Shown in pieces: positions 1 to 12,140 of a stretch of 64,000 nt of DNA. How positions within the stretch are numbered: the first letter of the stretch is position 1; the number at the start of each line of letters is the position of its first letter. The stretch comes from Rhizophagus irregularis (Eukaryota > Glomeromycota > Glomeromycetes > Glomerales > Glomeraceae), in NCBI RefSeq assembly GCF_026210795.1, contig NC_089443.1:496001-560000 (forward strand), read 5' to 3'. Below the pieces are notes generated by a model. The model did no database searches, was not told the origin of the DNA, and saw only the letters and a list, made by a program, of their open reading frames with translations. The position numbers were made by a program, and so were the translations under genes.

Positions 1-851
1 ACATTAACATTTGCAGAAATTTCTTTGTTATCCTCTGTGACCCGTCCAGCTGATACCTCTACATTTTCATAATAGACTCTTCCACCTAAGATAATACTTG
101 TTGGGATAAATTGCCCATAAACTTCTGTTATCCTAACAAGTTTTTGAGGATCTTTTGAAGTTATAGCACGCCTTATTTCATCAACAAATTCGGGAGTCGG
201 TTCTAAATATTCATCCAATTTTAAATTCATTTTTCCATAATCTGCACAGATATGTGAAACATTTTCTTTTAAATTTAAATTCAAACTCTTTGATTTTTCA
301 AATGAAATTCCTAATTTTAAATTTACAAATTTATTAATGTTAGCATCCCCACTGGCAAATAAACTTGTTTTCAACATTTTGTCCTCACTTGAATTATAAC
401 TAATCTCTTTTTTTATACATTGTTTAGTGCCAGTTTCAATCATTTCACAATCTTTGATAGTGAACGCTTTTTTTTCCACTTTTTTAATTTCATCAGTGGA
501 CTTTATACACCCGTATTCTAATTTGCATTTTCTATTAAAGAACTTCAAATCAGGGTATAACCTTACATATAAAATATTGTTTCCATTTTTGTATATAACA
601 TCATTTAAAGAAGTGGTTTGTTCCTGGTTACGAAGTACTTCAGCAAATTTATCTTCGGAATACCTTTTTAAAAAAAAGGATTCATCATTAATAATGTCTT
701 CCTTAAGAAGCTTACTACGAATATTTTCCAAGTGATCGTCAACATTTAAAGAAATAAGTTTAGATGTTTGCGAAAGTAAATTACACTCAATTATTACTAA
801 TGTTTCTTTATTGATGGTACCAGAAGTATCTTTGGCAAGAAGGGAAAACAT
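1..851 (-). CDS. MACPF-like (DUF7431-type) protein, 5' part only
   Basis: An open frame of 283 codons reads leftwards from an ATG at 851-849 and leaves the window with no stop; an in-frame stop (905-903) lies just upstream, so this is the first possible Met. The N-terminal ~90 residues look like a small globular domain. The later part contains LFASGDANI, LGISFEKSKSLN and YGQFIPTSIILGG. The last motif closely matches [12 protein letters not shown] in the middle of the kinase-Argonaute fusion at 6084-12103, so the two belong to one family. From memory this family is large in Rhizophagus and annotated as MACPF-like/DUF7431; the MACPF fold is known for membrane attack, but no activity can be claimed here. 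No signal peptide is visible at the N-terminus. The 3' end and any introns lie outside the window. Confidence 0.75.
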   Translation of the reverse strand, partial: MFSLLAKDTSGTINKETLVIIECNLLSQTSKLISLNVDDHLENIRSKLLKEDIINDESFFLKRYSEDKFAEVLRNQEQTTSLNDVIYKNGNNILYVRLYPDLKFFNRKCKLEYGCIKSTDEIKKVEKKAFTIKDCEMIETGTKQCIKKEISYNSSEDKMLKTSLFASGDANINKFVNLKLGISFEKSKSLNLNLKENVSHICADYGKMNLKLDEYLEPTPEFVDEIRRAITSKDPQKLVRITEVYGQFIPTSIILGGRVYYENVEVSAGRVTEDNKEISANVN

Positions 852-1857
852 TCTTTTTTGAAAAGCAATTTTTTGACAGTTTTTGAGATATCTTTTTTGG
901 ATTTTATTTTATTTTTATTTATTTTTTTTTTTGCAAATTTTTGCACACATCTTAAATAATTTTCACAACCTTATATGTAAAATTATAATAAAACCATTTG
1001 CGTTGATAAGCAATCGCTACTTTTAGTAATTAATGCCACAAAGGTCAATACAAAATTCTCAAAGTTCGTCTAATTTAGACAAGAAAAACAGAAAAAGATG
1101 TTGAATGATTAATATGGTAAATAATTTGCAACTTTGGATACGTGATAATCTCTATACAAAAATAAATGCGGGCGCGTTTTATTATATTTGACCCTTAGGA
1201 ATTTCTTTATTAGTTTAATAATAATTTTTCGAATCATTACAATATTTCCACTAAGTAATAGTTATTTCACAGATATCAATGATTTTCACGGCGCAGCTGT
1301 GAAATCATATTCCGTGAAATAATTATATATATTATATTGTATTACCGTACCGTATATTAAAAGGCTTATCAAACTTATCAAACTTTACAATATAAGGAAT
1401 TCAAATAAAAAAAGGTTCATATATGAAATATAACTAAAACTCTTCAATTGTGTAACTTTTAAATCTTTTAATATCGATATTAATCGTATTATATTAAATT
1501 ATCAAAACGCTTATATATTTATCTATTAGATTGACCTGGTGCAGTAGTATCTTTCTGACTGACACAACAATATTTCTTTATAGGAGAGGGAGACGGCCAA
1601 ATAATCCGGTATGGAAAAGTTATTTATGATCGCGACTAATTCATTTCCAAACATGGCTAGCAAATATCACGTGATTTCTCGTCATACAAACCCTGAAGTT
1701 ACAAAATCGTAGTAACTGGTTTATCGTACTTATTAATCACCAGAATTAGAATTAGTTAGTTTATTTGTTTTTATTATTTTTATTTTTGTTATATTATTTT
1801 ATTATATATTGTATTGTTTTTATTAGTTAGATTTTATAGTATTACAATAGATTATAT
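852..1857. other. Gene-free upstream spacer
   Basis: AT-rich DNA upstream of the left-edge gene with T runs near 900-945 and 1740-1830. No coding frame or RNA gene was recognised. It should contain the promoter of the left-edge gene, but no clear TATA box stands out. Confidence 0.5.
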
Positions 1858-2284
1858 TGTTGGAATTATTAGATTATTTTAGTTAGAACTTTATACGTTT
1901 CTTTTATAATTAATGATTAGCTGCTGGATGAGCATCGATTATGTAAGCAGGACGACTAGTCCATGGGACGAGTTGACCCGATGTACAAGTTGACGAATAG
2001 TCAAGTTGTCCACTGAAATTTTTTCGTTATATATATCCCTCAAAATTGAGGAGGGAGAATGCAAGTTTTAGAAAGTTTTTGTTGTAGTTTTAAGTTCTTA
2101 GCGAATAGATTTTCATAGTAAAAGTTGTTCGGCAGATTTTACTATCAAGAAAATTTGTCTGAAATTTTATTACAAAGCCAATAATAACATTTTCTTATGA
2201 TTATTAACGTACATCTAAATAAAATTGATCGCGTCATATTCTTTTTTTCCTGAAATGAGTGAATTGACGCATAAACCATCAACA
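1858..2284 (+). repeat. Possible solo LTR
   Basis: A 427-bp stretch begins TGTTGGAATT and ends CATCAACA, giving the 5-bp inverted TGTTG/CAACA ends usual for LTRs. It holds a TATATATA box near 2030 and an AATAAA-like polyadenylation signal near 2217. No matching second copy and no convincing target duplication (TATAT against TTTTG) were seen, so this is only a candidate solo LTR. Confidence 0.35.
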
Positions 2285-2716
2285 TTTTGAACCCTGTATC
2301 CTGTGATTAAAGTAAACCGGTAGATAAATTGTCAGGTCACACATAATCTATGCACATGACCCGGATGATGATTTTCGGTAAATATATATACATACTTTAC
2401 GGATTACAAGCCGCACAAATAAATATTATTTAATAAAGCAAAAAATTAAATGTTTCAAATATCTTGTAGTTACCGAAATACTGAGAATAATTATCCGGAT
2501 CACGTGCACGATGATCGTGATGCTTCGTCTCTGTAAATACTGTATTCGTACTATCCTATTACAAGTATTAATAACTAAAACTACACGAAATCAACTAAAA
2601 TCGACCACTATTCCACTGCCATTTCTTCCATCTTTTAAATATCAGTAAAATTTGGTCAAATGGCCAAATTGTTACTGGCCATTTGTCGATTGGACCATTA
2701 GCTAATCCGATCAATA

Positions 2717-2820
2717 CATTTCGCCGAAACCCATCTCGCCGCCAAAGGGATGTTTCGCCGAAGGGACGTTTCACCGAAGCCATTTCACCGAATCGTCCAT
2801 TTCGCCGAAAGTCATTCCGA
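2717..2820. repeat. Short minisatellite of TTTCGCCGAA-type units
   Basis: Six or so degenerate copies of a 10-20 bp unit around TTTCGCCGAA/TTTCACCGAA. It is unusually GC-rich for this DNA and creates a spurious small reading frame (FRRN-rich) on the minus strand. Confidence 0.7.
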
Positions 2821-2912
2821 AAATTATAGAAATGATAGCGATTATCACTTTTATAAAAATATTAATCGCGCAATGAAAATAAAAAATTTTTTTTTTATTT
2901 ATTTACTAAATT

Positions 2913-3220
2913 AGGCCACACAAATTCAATTTTTCGGTTCACGTAACATTGAAATTTAAAATCGACCCGGGGACCTGGGGTTTATTGTTTATTAGTAAAA
3001 GAAGTTTATATATATAATCGTGACATTTGATTGGTTGACTTTTAAAAGGAAGGAATTTATTTTCGCTCTAGAAGTTCTCAGCCGTGATAAACTTACTCGC
3101 CAATAAAATTACGTCCTGATCACATGATAATTTTTTTTATATATAAACTTTTTTTTATTGAAATTTGAAAAAGTGACCCGGCCGGGTGAAGTGAACCAAA
3201 AATTCGAATTTGTGTGGCCT
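2913..3220. mobile_element. MITE-like element with 30-bp inverted ends
   Basis: 2913-2942 (AGGCCACACAAATTC...GGTTCAC) is the inverted match of 3191-3220 (GTGAACC...GTGTGGCCT), with about 28 of 31 aligned positions identical. The 308-bp body has no coding frame. Flanks show no clear target duplication, so the superfamily is not assigned. Confidence 0.65.
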
Positions 3221-3696
3221 TGAATATACAAATGACAAATATATAAAATAAAACTTCGACGTTGAATAATATCTTTGATTCTTGATTGAGTACTTAATAT
3301 TTTCATTTTTTAGTTTCTATTTTACATTCTTTTGCCACGTCACCTATTTTTGTAATAAAAATGAACGTTTAAACAAATTTATTTTTAATTGACTTTTCTT
3401 CTATGATAATATCACTTTAACATTCAAAGTAACTGATATTAATTGTTACGTAATAAATAAATAACTTTATTTTCCTGAAAACGTTTAAATATTCACGAAA
3501 AAGTAATTATATTTTGTGTGTTATAGTCTTCATAGTCTTCTAATAACATATAATGCTTGTATGCACAAAATATTTGTATAATATGTTTATATATTTATTT
3601 TTATATAATTAAAAAAAAAAGTGTGTGACTAGCTAATCCATGTTCTTTATAGTTAAGACTCGCTTGATCGGCAAGTCATGTTGTACATCTTTTACA

Positions 3697-5429
3697 TCTA
3701 TATAATTAAAAAAAATTTGTCTGACGTTTGGATTAGTCTCCGTATAAATAATTTAAATAATTTGAATTGTGTAGCTTGAAATCTCATGCCATATAATTAA
3801 AACCCGTGACATGTCTCCGCCTGATCTATTTATAGTCAAAAACTATTCGATTCCAATCAACTAATCCAATTTCAGTTAATAAAATTTTACCTTAATTTTT
3901 TTTGATTATTAATTTTTAGGTTTATGTAATTTTTTTCCCAAACTGAAAAAATTATATTTTTTTTATTAAATAATCCCCCATTGTTTTGGTCTTCGATCTT
4001 TTTTTTTAGGACCGTATTGTTATTTTTTTTTTAAAAAAAAAATTTTTTTTTTCACTCTTTTAGACCGGATTATTGTCCTTTTTTTTTCAGAATTCTTTTC
4101 GTACTTATTTTTTTTTTTCGGATTCCTTTTTTTCAGAAATTTCCCTTTTTTTTTAAACTGATTTCTTTTTTTTATCCTTTTTCTTCCCCCAAATTTTTTT
4201 AATTTTTTTTATTATTAAATAAAAAATAAAATATTATATTAAATATAATTACAAAATTATTATTTTTTTTAAAAGAAAATATAACATATCAGATATAGGA
4301 AAATTGACCGACGTTGATAGAAAGATGAGTAAGATATTTTCAATTAAATTGAACGCTGGATAAATAGTTTGATTTTTTCAAATTCATAAAAAATCAAAAA
4401 AATCAATTAATTAATTATAAAATATGTAAAAAATATCAATTTTTTAATAATAGATCATTATAACCAAATCCATATCCGAAATTCTCTAAATAACTACCAG
4501 ATTTTTGAATAAAGATTTTAATTCTGATTTAGTTAAATTAAGTACCAAAAGAATAATAATAAATGAAAATGAATATATTCTAATACATTTAATTATTCAA
4601 ATATTTTTTTTAAGTTGGTTATAAGTTTAAGATTGACGTAATATAAAATAAGAAATAATTATAAAGTTTATAATTAATCAAAAAAATGAGGGTGAATGAA
4701 AAAATAAGGAGAGTAAAAGGGAATAAAAGAAACGAAGGGGGAGTGAGGGAAAAACGAAATGGAGCAAAGGGGAGTGAAAGAAACAAGAGGAACAAAAAAA
4801 ATGAAGCGGGAAAATGAAAGGAACGAAGGGTAGTGTAAAGGAATGAAAAAGACAAAGGAACGAAGAGGAAATAAAAAAACAATGGAAAAAATGAAGGAAG
4901 GGAAGAATAAAAAGAGCAAAAGAGATGAAGAGACAAAAAGAAAACAAAAAAGTGGAGAAGGGACGAAATGAGATAAACAGGGGGACCAAGTAAAAACAAA
5001 ACCCATAAAACTAAAAGAAGAAATAAAGTAGTAGGGAACGGAAATTACATGTAATAAATAAACAAAAACAAAAAAAATAAAAAACATACCTTAGTAGTTA
5101 CAAAGAAGAACCGAAAGACAAAAGAATGAATTCAAACAGCTCATTAATTAGCCAATAAAATTTAATGTACAAATTTAATAATGAGGTGATATCACCAGGT
5201 AAATTATATAGGTTCAACCACCCTAGGTGAAAAATTATTAATAGTAATAATTTAATACATATTAATTTATTATTTTTTGTTAACTAATTATTACCATATT
5301 AAATTCCTAATTATAAACAAAAAACTACTGTAACCATCTTTAATTTACTTAGTATTACATTTATAATACTAAATTTTTCTACTTAAACAAATTCATTGGT
5401 CCCGGTGCGAAGCAACGGGTGACTGCTAG
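3697..5429 (+). mobile_element. Non-autonomous Helitron
   Basis: The element starts with TCTATATAATTAAAA (5' TC rule) after an A at 3696 and ends with CTAG at 5426-5429 before a T at 5430, the expected A|T insertion point. Just before the 3' end, 5401-5418 forms a hairpin: CCCGGTGC, loop GAA, GCAACGGG, with one mismatch in the stem. The 1733-bp body has no Rep/helicase coding capacity, so it would depend on a helper element. Much of its right half is the polypurine tract listed separately. Confidence 0.75.
4680..5040. repeat. Polypurine/polypyrimidine tract
   Basis: About 360 bp of almost pure A/G on the plus strand, mixing GAAA, GGGA and GGAG words. Three overlapping minus-strand reading frames here are products of this low-complexity sequence, not genes. 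Such mirror-like purine tracts can form triplex (H-DNA); that is a general property and was not tested here. Confidence 0.8.
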
Positions 5430-6083
5430 TATATTTTTAAGAAAAAACTGATGATCGATTTTCTTCAATTAAACAGAAAATCAAAAACTTCAAAATCAAA
5501 TGATAATTATAGGCTAATGTTCGCTACTAATCAGTGATCTTGTTCCTCAATTACAGTACATTTTTATCCGCTTTAATGAAAGTATATCTTAATGTGTGGT
5601 ATCTATTACAGTATCTATATTCCGACTTCTCTACAATGGTGCTGCTGGGAACGTAGGATATGTCCAACAAATATGAAGGATTTATTGGTGTAAACCTTAG
5701 TAAACTGATTTAGTATATTACTGATCCTTCTTCAAAGTATACTTGAAACTAATGTCCAAATAAAAATTATTTAAATTGAACTAAGACCCGATTAAAATAA
5801 TAAAAAATCTACTTTTCATTTCCCCAAATTTTGTAAAAGTACGATCAACGAAGCGCTAATGAGATTATCTTTGTACTTTATGTGTATTTTTTATTTTTTA
5901 ATTTTTAACTAAAATCAATTAGCGAATTATAAATTTATTTTATTAAAAAAAGTAAAAAATAAACAAGGCATTACTAAAAATACTAAAAAAGATGAAACTA
6001 AATTATATATATATTAATTAATTGATACAATAATAAAGAAAAATAAGCTACAATAAATGAATATAAAAATAAATTGCTCTTTT
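5430..6083. other. Gene-free spacer downstream of the Argonaute fusion
   Basis: AT-rich DNA with no supported coding frame; it should hold the 3' UTR and polyadenylation signal of the minus-strand gene ending at 6084. Confidence 0.5.
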
Positions 6084-9000
6084 TCAAATGAAATACATGA
6101 CATTTTGCAACTTGGGTTCCACTGTACTTAAAGTTATTTTCCCCGTAGATGACGATGATGACGATTCTTTGAAATTGTCGTCACGTAAATGAAATCGACC
6201 TCGTTTACAAGCAAGATGGGCATAATAAACGGAAGGAACTATGGAAACTGCTCGAGTACATCGTGCGTATGTATAGCACAGATTATATGATAACGTTTGA
6301 AGCGAGTCTGAAGTAAAATTGTTTTCATCGTATAGAACGTGATAATGAGTAGGCCGACACGTTCCTTGTAACCCAGCTTGACTTTGTAAATAAAAATCAA
6401 ATTCTACAGGATGAACCACTTCGGTCTCTATAAGGGTCCCAGGAAGACAGTTTCCAGTTCGGTCTGAATCTATTCTGTCAATTGGAAAAAATCGTGCGTG
6501 GTGGCGCTTTTGTACGATAACAAATGTAATTGTGGGTGAATATTCCTGTTCAAGAGAGTGGCACGCGGCTAATTATTAAGATAAAGAGGTTGAAGATAAA
6601 TAAATAAATAAAATTATTTTATTCATTTATTCAATAAGTAAAAATAAGTAACATATAAATTATAATATATACATACATTTGATTGCCCTAATTTCTTCTT
6701 CAAGTACTTGTTTAAATTGATATTCTGAAACACCATCCCTGTAAAAAAGAATTCGTTCCGGTTTTCTTCCACAAGTCTGGTAAAAAACTTTTAGTGCATC
6801 TTTGACCATGTTAGTTAAATCAGAAATGATTTCTATACGGGGCATGTGTTGCATTCTTATTGAAGCAGCATATCGAGAAGCTCCGGAATCCACGGAAGCA
6901 CAGAGAGCAGCAACCGAATAATAATCATCTGAAACGCCTGGGTGTGTCACGTCAGCGCCCATCAAAATTGAAGCCTTTTCATTAAGGAATGGATTTTGTC
7001 TTAGAGTAAGGAAAGAATTGACCCCCCCAAGTTTCGCATTAATTTTAAGACAGACATTGGAATAATATTGATTGCTAGCTTCCAACAAATATCTACTTTG
7101 AATACATTGAGTAACTACTCCAACGATTGTATCACCTACGTATTTGATAGTTCCATAAAGTTGAGAACTAGTATTTGGTAGTACACATATAATTAATTGT
7201 GGTTTTGAATTGGCGGCATGTCCAGCACGTAACCATGCTTTTTTTAAGTTCTCTTCAACATTGCCTTGAGCGTTCGCGTGTAGAATTGGTGGGCTCTTAT
7301 TGGGAATGTTCATACCAGCAATCGAACAAGCATCAATTAACTCTCGAACAAAACGTTTAACCGAATGTTCATTATCTGTTCCAAAGACTAGAATCGACCA
7401 TGAAGTAAGTATTGCGCCTGTAGCGAGTTTCTTATCCTTTAAATCCCATACTCCATATTCAGGAACGATCGAACTATAACGGTAATTAATCGTGGGTGTA
7501 GGCAATATTCTAGCTTTTACAGTGGCCATTTTATTCGACACTATCATGTTAAACTGAGTCATTTTTTCACTAGCGTAATCAATCTCTTCAACACCTCTCA
7601 TGATTTTGGCTGCACGAGAATGCGGCGATTGATATGTAAGTTTAATTATTTCGGCAGTCTGCCTGTCATTAAGTTTTCGAAAATAACGTTGATTCTAATA
7701 AAAATTAAATAGTATTAAGTAAAAATTATATACAGTAATTAGTTGGATTTCTATAAAAATAAATAATAAAAATTTACTTACTTCAATGACTTCACATACT
7801 TCCATTGGAAGAAAAATTCCCTCTCCAGCTATAACACAAGGTAAATATGGATAATCAAGGCATTTATGAGATTTTTGAAAGTATGAAGCCACATCAATTA
7901 TGTCACCGTCCGCATCATAAAATTTCGTTTGTTGAGCACTCAGAGAAGTAAATTTTAAAATACGATAAAATTGGTTGGTTTTACGATGAATAACTCGAAT
8001 TATGTAATTCTTAAGCTCTTTTTCAAGTTTATTACGTTCCCTTTCATTGATTCCTCCACGCAAGTCATTAGTACTTCGTTTTTCAAGCAATTTAACAACA
8101 ATATTGATCAAAGGACCGCTTTCACAGAACGCAGTCGCAGTCAAGTCTACATTAATCATCATTTTTCCTGTGTAATTAGAATGATATATAATATGAGCAT
8201 AGGAAATAGTTGTAAAAGTGAAGTATCAAATAATTATTACCTGGTGTAGGTCGTGCGGATTGATAATACCCTTGCCAAGCTTCAGCGATGCCGGTTAAAT
8301 TTATACGTCCATTACGTGTATAGAAAGATCTACCGCTGGGAACATAATTCACTAAAGTTTGATGTTTAATAAGAGCATTCACAAACGTGATAGCATTCAG
8401 CACGTTTGGAGTACGTTTAGCCTTGCCAACCAAATAACGCTGCAATTCATCCATATTAATTTCGTCAATTTTTTTAAGTCTGATTTTAAGAGTTCTTGGT
8501 TCGCGTTTTGTCAAAATTGAACGACTGTCAACTTCTGGAAGAGTAATATCAAAAGTGGCGGAATCTTTGAGAGGAAGAGGTTTGCAACTAAATATATTTT
8601 TATGCCCATCAAAAACGAGTGGAGTATTTTTTAACTTCTTACTATGCGAATCTTCAAATATTTGAAAAACCTTCCTAGTTAATAAGAACGGAACATCAGG
8701 TGTAATAGTTAAATCATAGTGATAAATGTTCGCCTTAGGAAGTGACGTTATTTCAAAGAAATTTGTATAAACGTGAATTTTTCGACCCTGGGTACCTAAG
8801 GAAGGTCTTTTATTAACTAAATATTCTTGTTGTGCACCCTCTCTAACAAAGTTTTCATCCGTTAATGTATGTCTAACGATTAAGTCTACACAACATTCCT
8901 CACTTCTATTATCAATTTTCAAAACTTTATAATCTGAATGTAAAACACAAATATTTACATCCATAGTAACAGTTCTATTGTCTACCATAGATACATTGTT

Positions 9001-12000
9001 ATCTCTGAATATTTGAAAATAAATGAAATTTTTCGACCAATTAACGAATTTTAAACCATGGCCTAAAAATGGATAGTATATATTAGCAAAAATGGAATCC
9101 CCTTTCGCCAATTGATGAGAAGTTTTAATTGGATAATAAGAATTATCAATGCCAAGTCGTACTGTAACTTGTGTTTTTATATAACTAACATGTAATTCTC
9201 GATTCCTTGGACTAAATACTTTTAAATTTGAAGGAATTCCAACAATTATCCATGAAACATAGCATTCTTTGATATTAATATTTGATTCTGATAGTGGAAT
9301 TATCTCTATGGAGAATGCATCATAGCAGTTTGCATAAAATTTAACGAAGAAATTCTCCATTCTTGTATTATCTTTTGAGATAATTGATCCAAAAACTACA
9401 AAATTATTTCCATTAAAATTAAAATGCACTTTTGTGCTTATATATTTGCGATAAATTTTATTATCAGTTGAAACTAAATCTTTCAAATCATCAATTCCCG
9501 TCAGGATAATTTTATAATTGTCTTTTATATTTAATACATAATCTATTTTCTTTTGTTGTTCTAACTCAAGAAGACGATGTGTGGAAATTATGTTATCCAA
9601 TTCAACAATCTCCAAATCATCATTTGTATATTTAGATAAATAATTTGATAAATTCTCTACTTCAACACATTTATCACCTTTCCCAAGAAAATATGTAACA
9701 TTAAAATCAACTAAATATTCCTTTAAAGATTCAAGTGGATTTGCTCCTAAATCTTTCTTTCCAACAAGAGTTTCTGAGTCTTTAGCAAGGTAGGCGATTA
9801 GTAAAGTATGTCTGTATAACTTTCCTAAAACTATTCTTGTTGGAAAAAATTGTCCATATTCATCAAATAAATTTTGCAAATCTGTAAATGGCGTCATGCT
9901 TTCAATGGCTTTTTCTGCAGCTTGTTTAAATTCTTCTGATGGTTTAATGGAATTTAAAGAAATCACATATTGTTCACATTTAATCATAAGATGTCCTAAA
10001 CTTTGCAACTTTTCAACATCTTTAGGTGTGATTACCCCTTTAACAAATTGAAGAGATTCCACATCCTTAATTGAAAATATTTCTCTAGAAATAAATAATT
10101 CTTCCAAAGTTGTTGTAGGAATTGCAATTTCCACATAAGTTTTATTAATTATATCTATATCAGGGATATTAACGAAATTGAAAGCAATTTTGCTACTATA
10201 TTTTGATGTGAAATTTTTACTAAATATTAGACCTTGAAGAAGATGAAATTCTTTAATCCATCTCATTAAACTATAATGTAATGAATTTCTAATCCACGTT
10301 TCTAAACTCATTTTCTTTTTAAAATTAACAACTCCAGGTTGTTTTCCATTTGCAAATGATGAAATATCAAAATTTAATTCAGAGAGAGGAATTAAGTCAT
10401 TATAAAAGATCACGTCAAGTTCTTTTTCATTAAGTTCTTTTTCTTGATATAAATTATTCATCCACTCGATTAATTCTTCGGGGTTATTTAAGCTTTTTTC
10501 ATCAAATGTTCTTATTTTCGGAAAAAAATTTAAACTGAAAAAATCATTAAATTGATTTTTTACGATAGATTTTGCTGAATCAAGCGCCCAAATTAGAAAT
10601 AATTTAAAAGTATAAATTTGTTTTGATGTGAATGATGAAAGATTATCAATATATAATCTTTGACCAATTATAAATCGTTTTGAGAACACCAAGTGGTCGT
10701 ACATTCCTTTCTCATTATTTGAAAAAGATTTTAGCGAATCAACATCATTAACATTAAAAGTGAATTCAATGATAGGAAGATCAATACATGTGTCTGATGG
10801 TTTTAAATCTTCATTGAAACTTATGAAATTTCTATCATTTATTGAGGTATATACTGAATGTTGAATATCTTTATGAAATTTTGCATTTTTTAATTCAACA
10901 CTTTCAACGAGTACGGCAGCTTGTTTACCGAGTTTTATGTCATATCCATCAATGAATAATCCATGATCCAATTTATAATCTTTAAGTATTTGATGCCCAG
11001 TATATGTAAGAATTGCCGTAACAACTTCGTGAATTGTTGGTCTCATATCTGGAACGCCGTTCCAAGATTCTATAGAATTAAAAAATATGGTTTATTATTT
11101 AAAACTGTAATATTCGAATGCTTTACTATTAAAATAATTAACTTACTTGTGTAAATATTGGAGTATTCTTCAGGTGTACCCTCTACTATATTTTCTCTTA
11201 ATCCTTGTGCAATTTCTTTAGCCAAATTAGCATCATATTCTCTATCAGAAAAAGGTATTTTTCCACTATACAGTTCCCAAAGTAATACTCCGACGCTATA
11301 AACATTACATTTTTTTAACTTTTCTATTTGTTTTGATGAGTACCACTTTTCAACTTTAATATTAAATACTTCTGGAGCGTCATAAGGTAATGTATCATAT
11401 GAAATTTTGTTTTTGTTTTTAATGCGTCTGCTTAAACCAAAATCTGATATTCTTATTGAATCTTGATGTACGAGTATATTGTTTGAATTTAAGTCTTCGT
11501 GTACTACCCCATTATTATGCATAGAACGTATTGCATTTGATATTTCACAAGCAAATCTGCATTTAATTTCCCAACCCATTAAAGAAAATCTCTCGTTTAA
11601 ATAATTACGAAGTGTTCTCCCTTCCGTATAACTCATTACTAATAAACATTCGTCTATAATAAATAAAAATAAATATTAATTTTAGAAAGTCTTATTGATA
11701 TTAATGCTTTAAAGTCATATTTACTTGAATCAGACTCAGTTATCCCAGAGAAATTTAATATATGTTCTTGAATTCCAACTTTTTTATGTAACTTTATCTA
11801 TAAAAATCAAATTATTTTTAGCATGAATGAATTTCTTAAAAAAAAAAGGGCTTCATTATATACCTCGCGGATAATTTCTTTTGTAACAGTGACATTATCT
11901 GAATTAAACGATTTTAGTGTTTTTGCATATAACTTGTACATATTTGCTTTATACATTTTATTATTAACTGATCCACAGTCCATTTCTTCTATGTCAGAGA

Positions 12001-12103
12001 AGAATCTTTCATATGAGAAATAATATTCACCATTCTGTATTGTATATTTTTCTATCGAAAATGCATTATCAGTTCCAGTATACACATTGGATGATGAAGC
12101 CAT
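6084..12103 (-). CDS. Kinase - MACPF-like - Argonaute fusion protein
   Basis: Seven exons on the minus strand (12103-11864, 11797-11725, 11653-11147, 11069-8241, 8167-7782, 7694-6677, 6568-6084) join through GT-AG introns of 66-108 bp into 1845 residues. Residues ~35-290 are a Tyr-kinase-like domain: lysine ~64, HED 156-158 in place of HRD, N163, DFG 175-177, APE 197-199, and a degenerate glycine loop. Residues ~300-1010 resemble the MACPF-like/DUF7431 family (YGQFFPT at 678-684). Residues ~1020-1845 are a full Argonaute: N domain ([10 protein letters not shown]), L1, PAZ, MID and PIWI with D1593 (GADVTHPG), E1633, D1665 (FYRDGVSE) and H1802 (YYAHL). This is the complete slicer tetrad known from the family. 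The join between the middle and Argonaute lies inside one 2829-bp exon with no stop, so the fusion is read directly. An internal promoter making Argonaute alone cannot be excluded. Confidence 0.85.
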
Positions 12104-12140
12104 ACTGGAACGAGGGAGAAAATATGAGGAATAGAAAAAA

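Noticed and set aside
427-735. 102-codon plus-strand frame
   Set aside because: It lies antisense inside the clearly coding minus-strand MACPF-like gene.
2595-2783. 62-codon frame with FRRN-like repeats
   Set aside because: It is produced by the TTTCGCCGAA minisatellite; no gene context.
4619-5087. Three long overlapping minus-strand frames rich in Phe/Ser/Leu
   Set aside because: They are translations of the polypurine tract; the composition explains their length.
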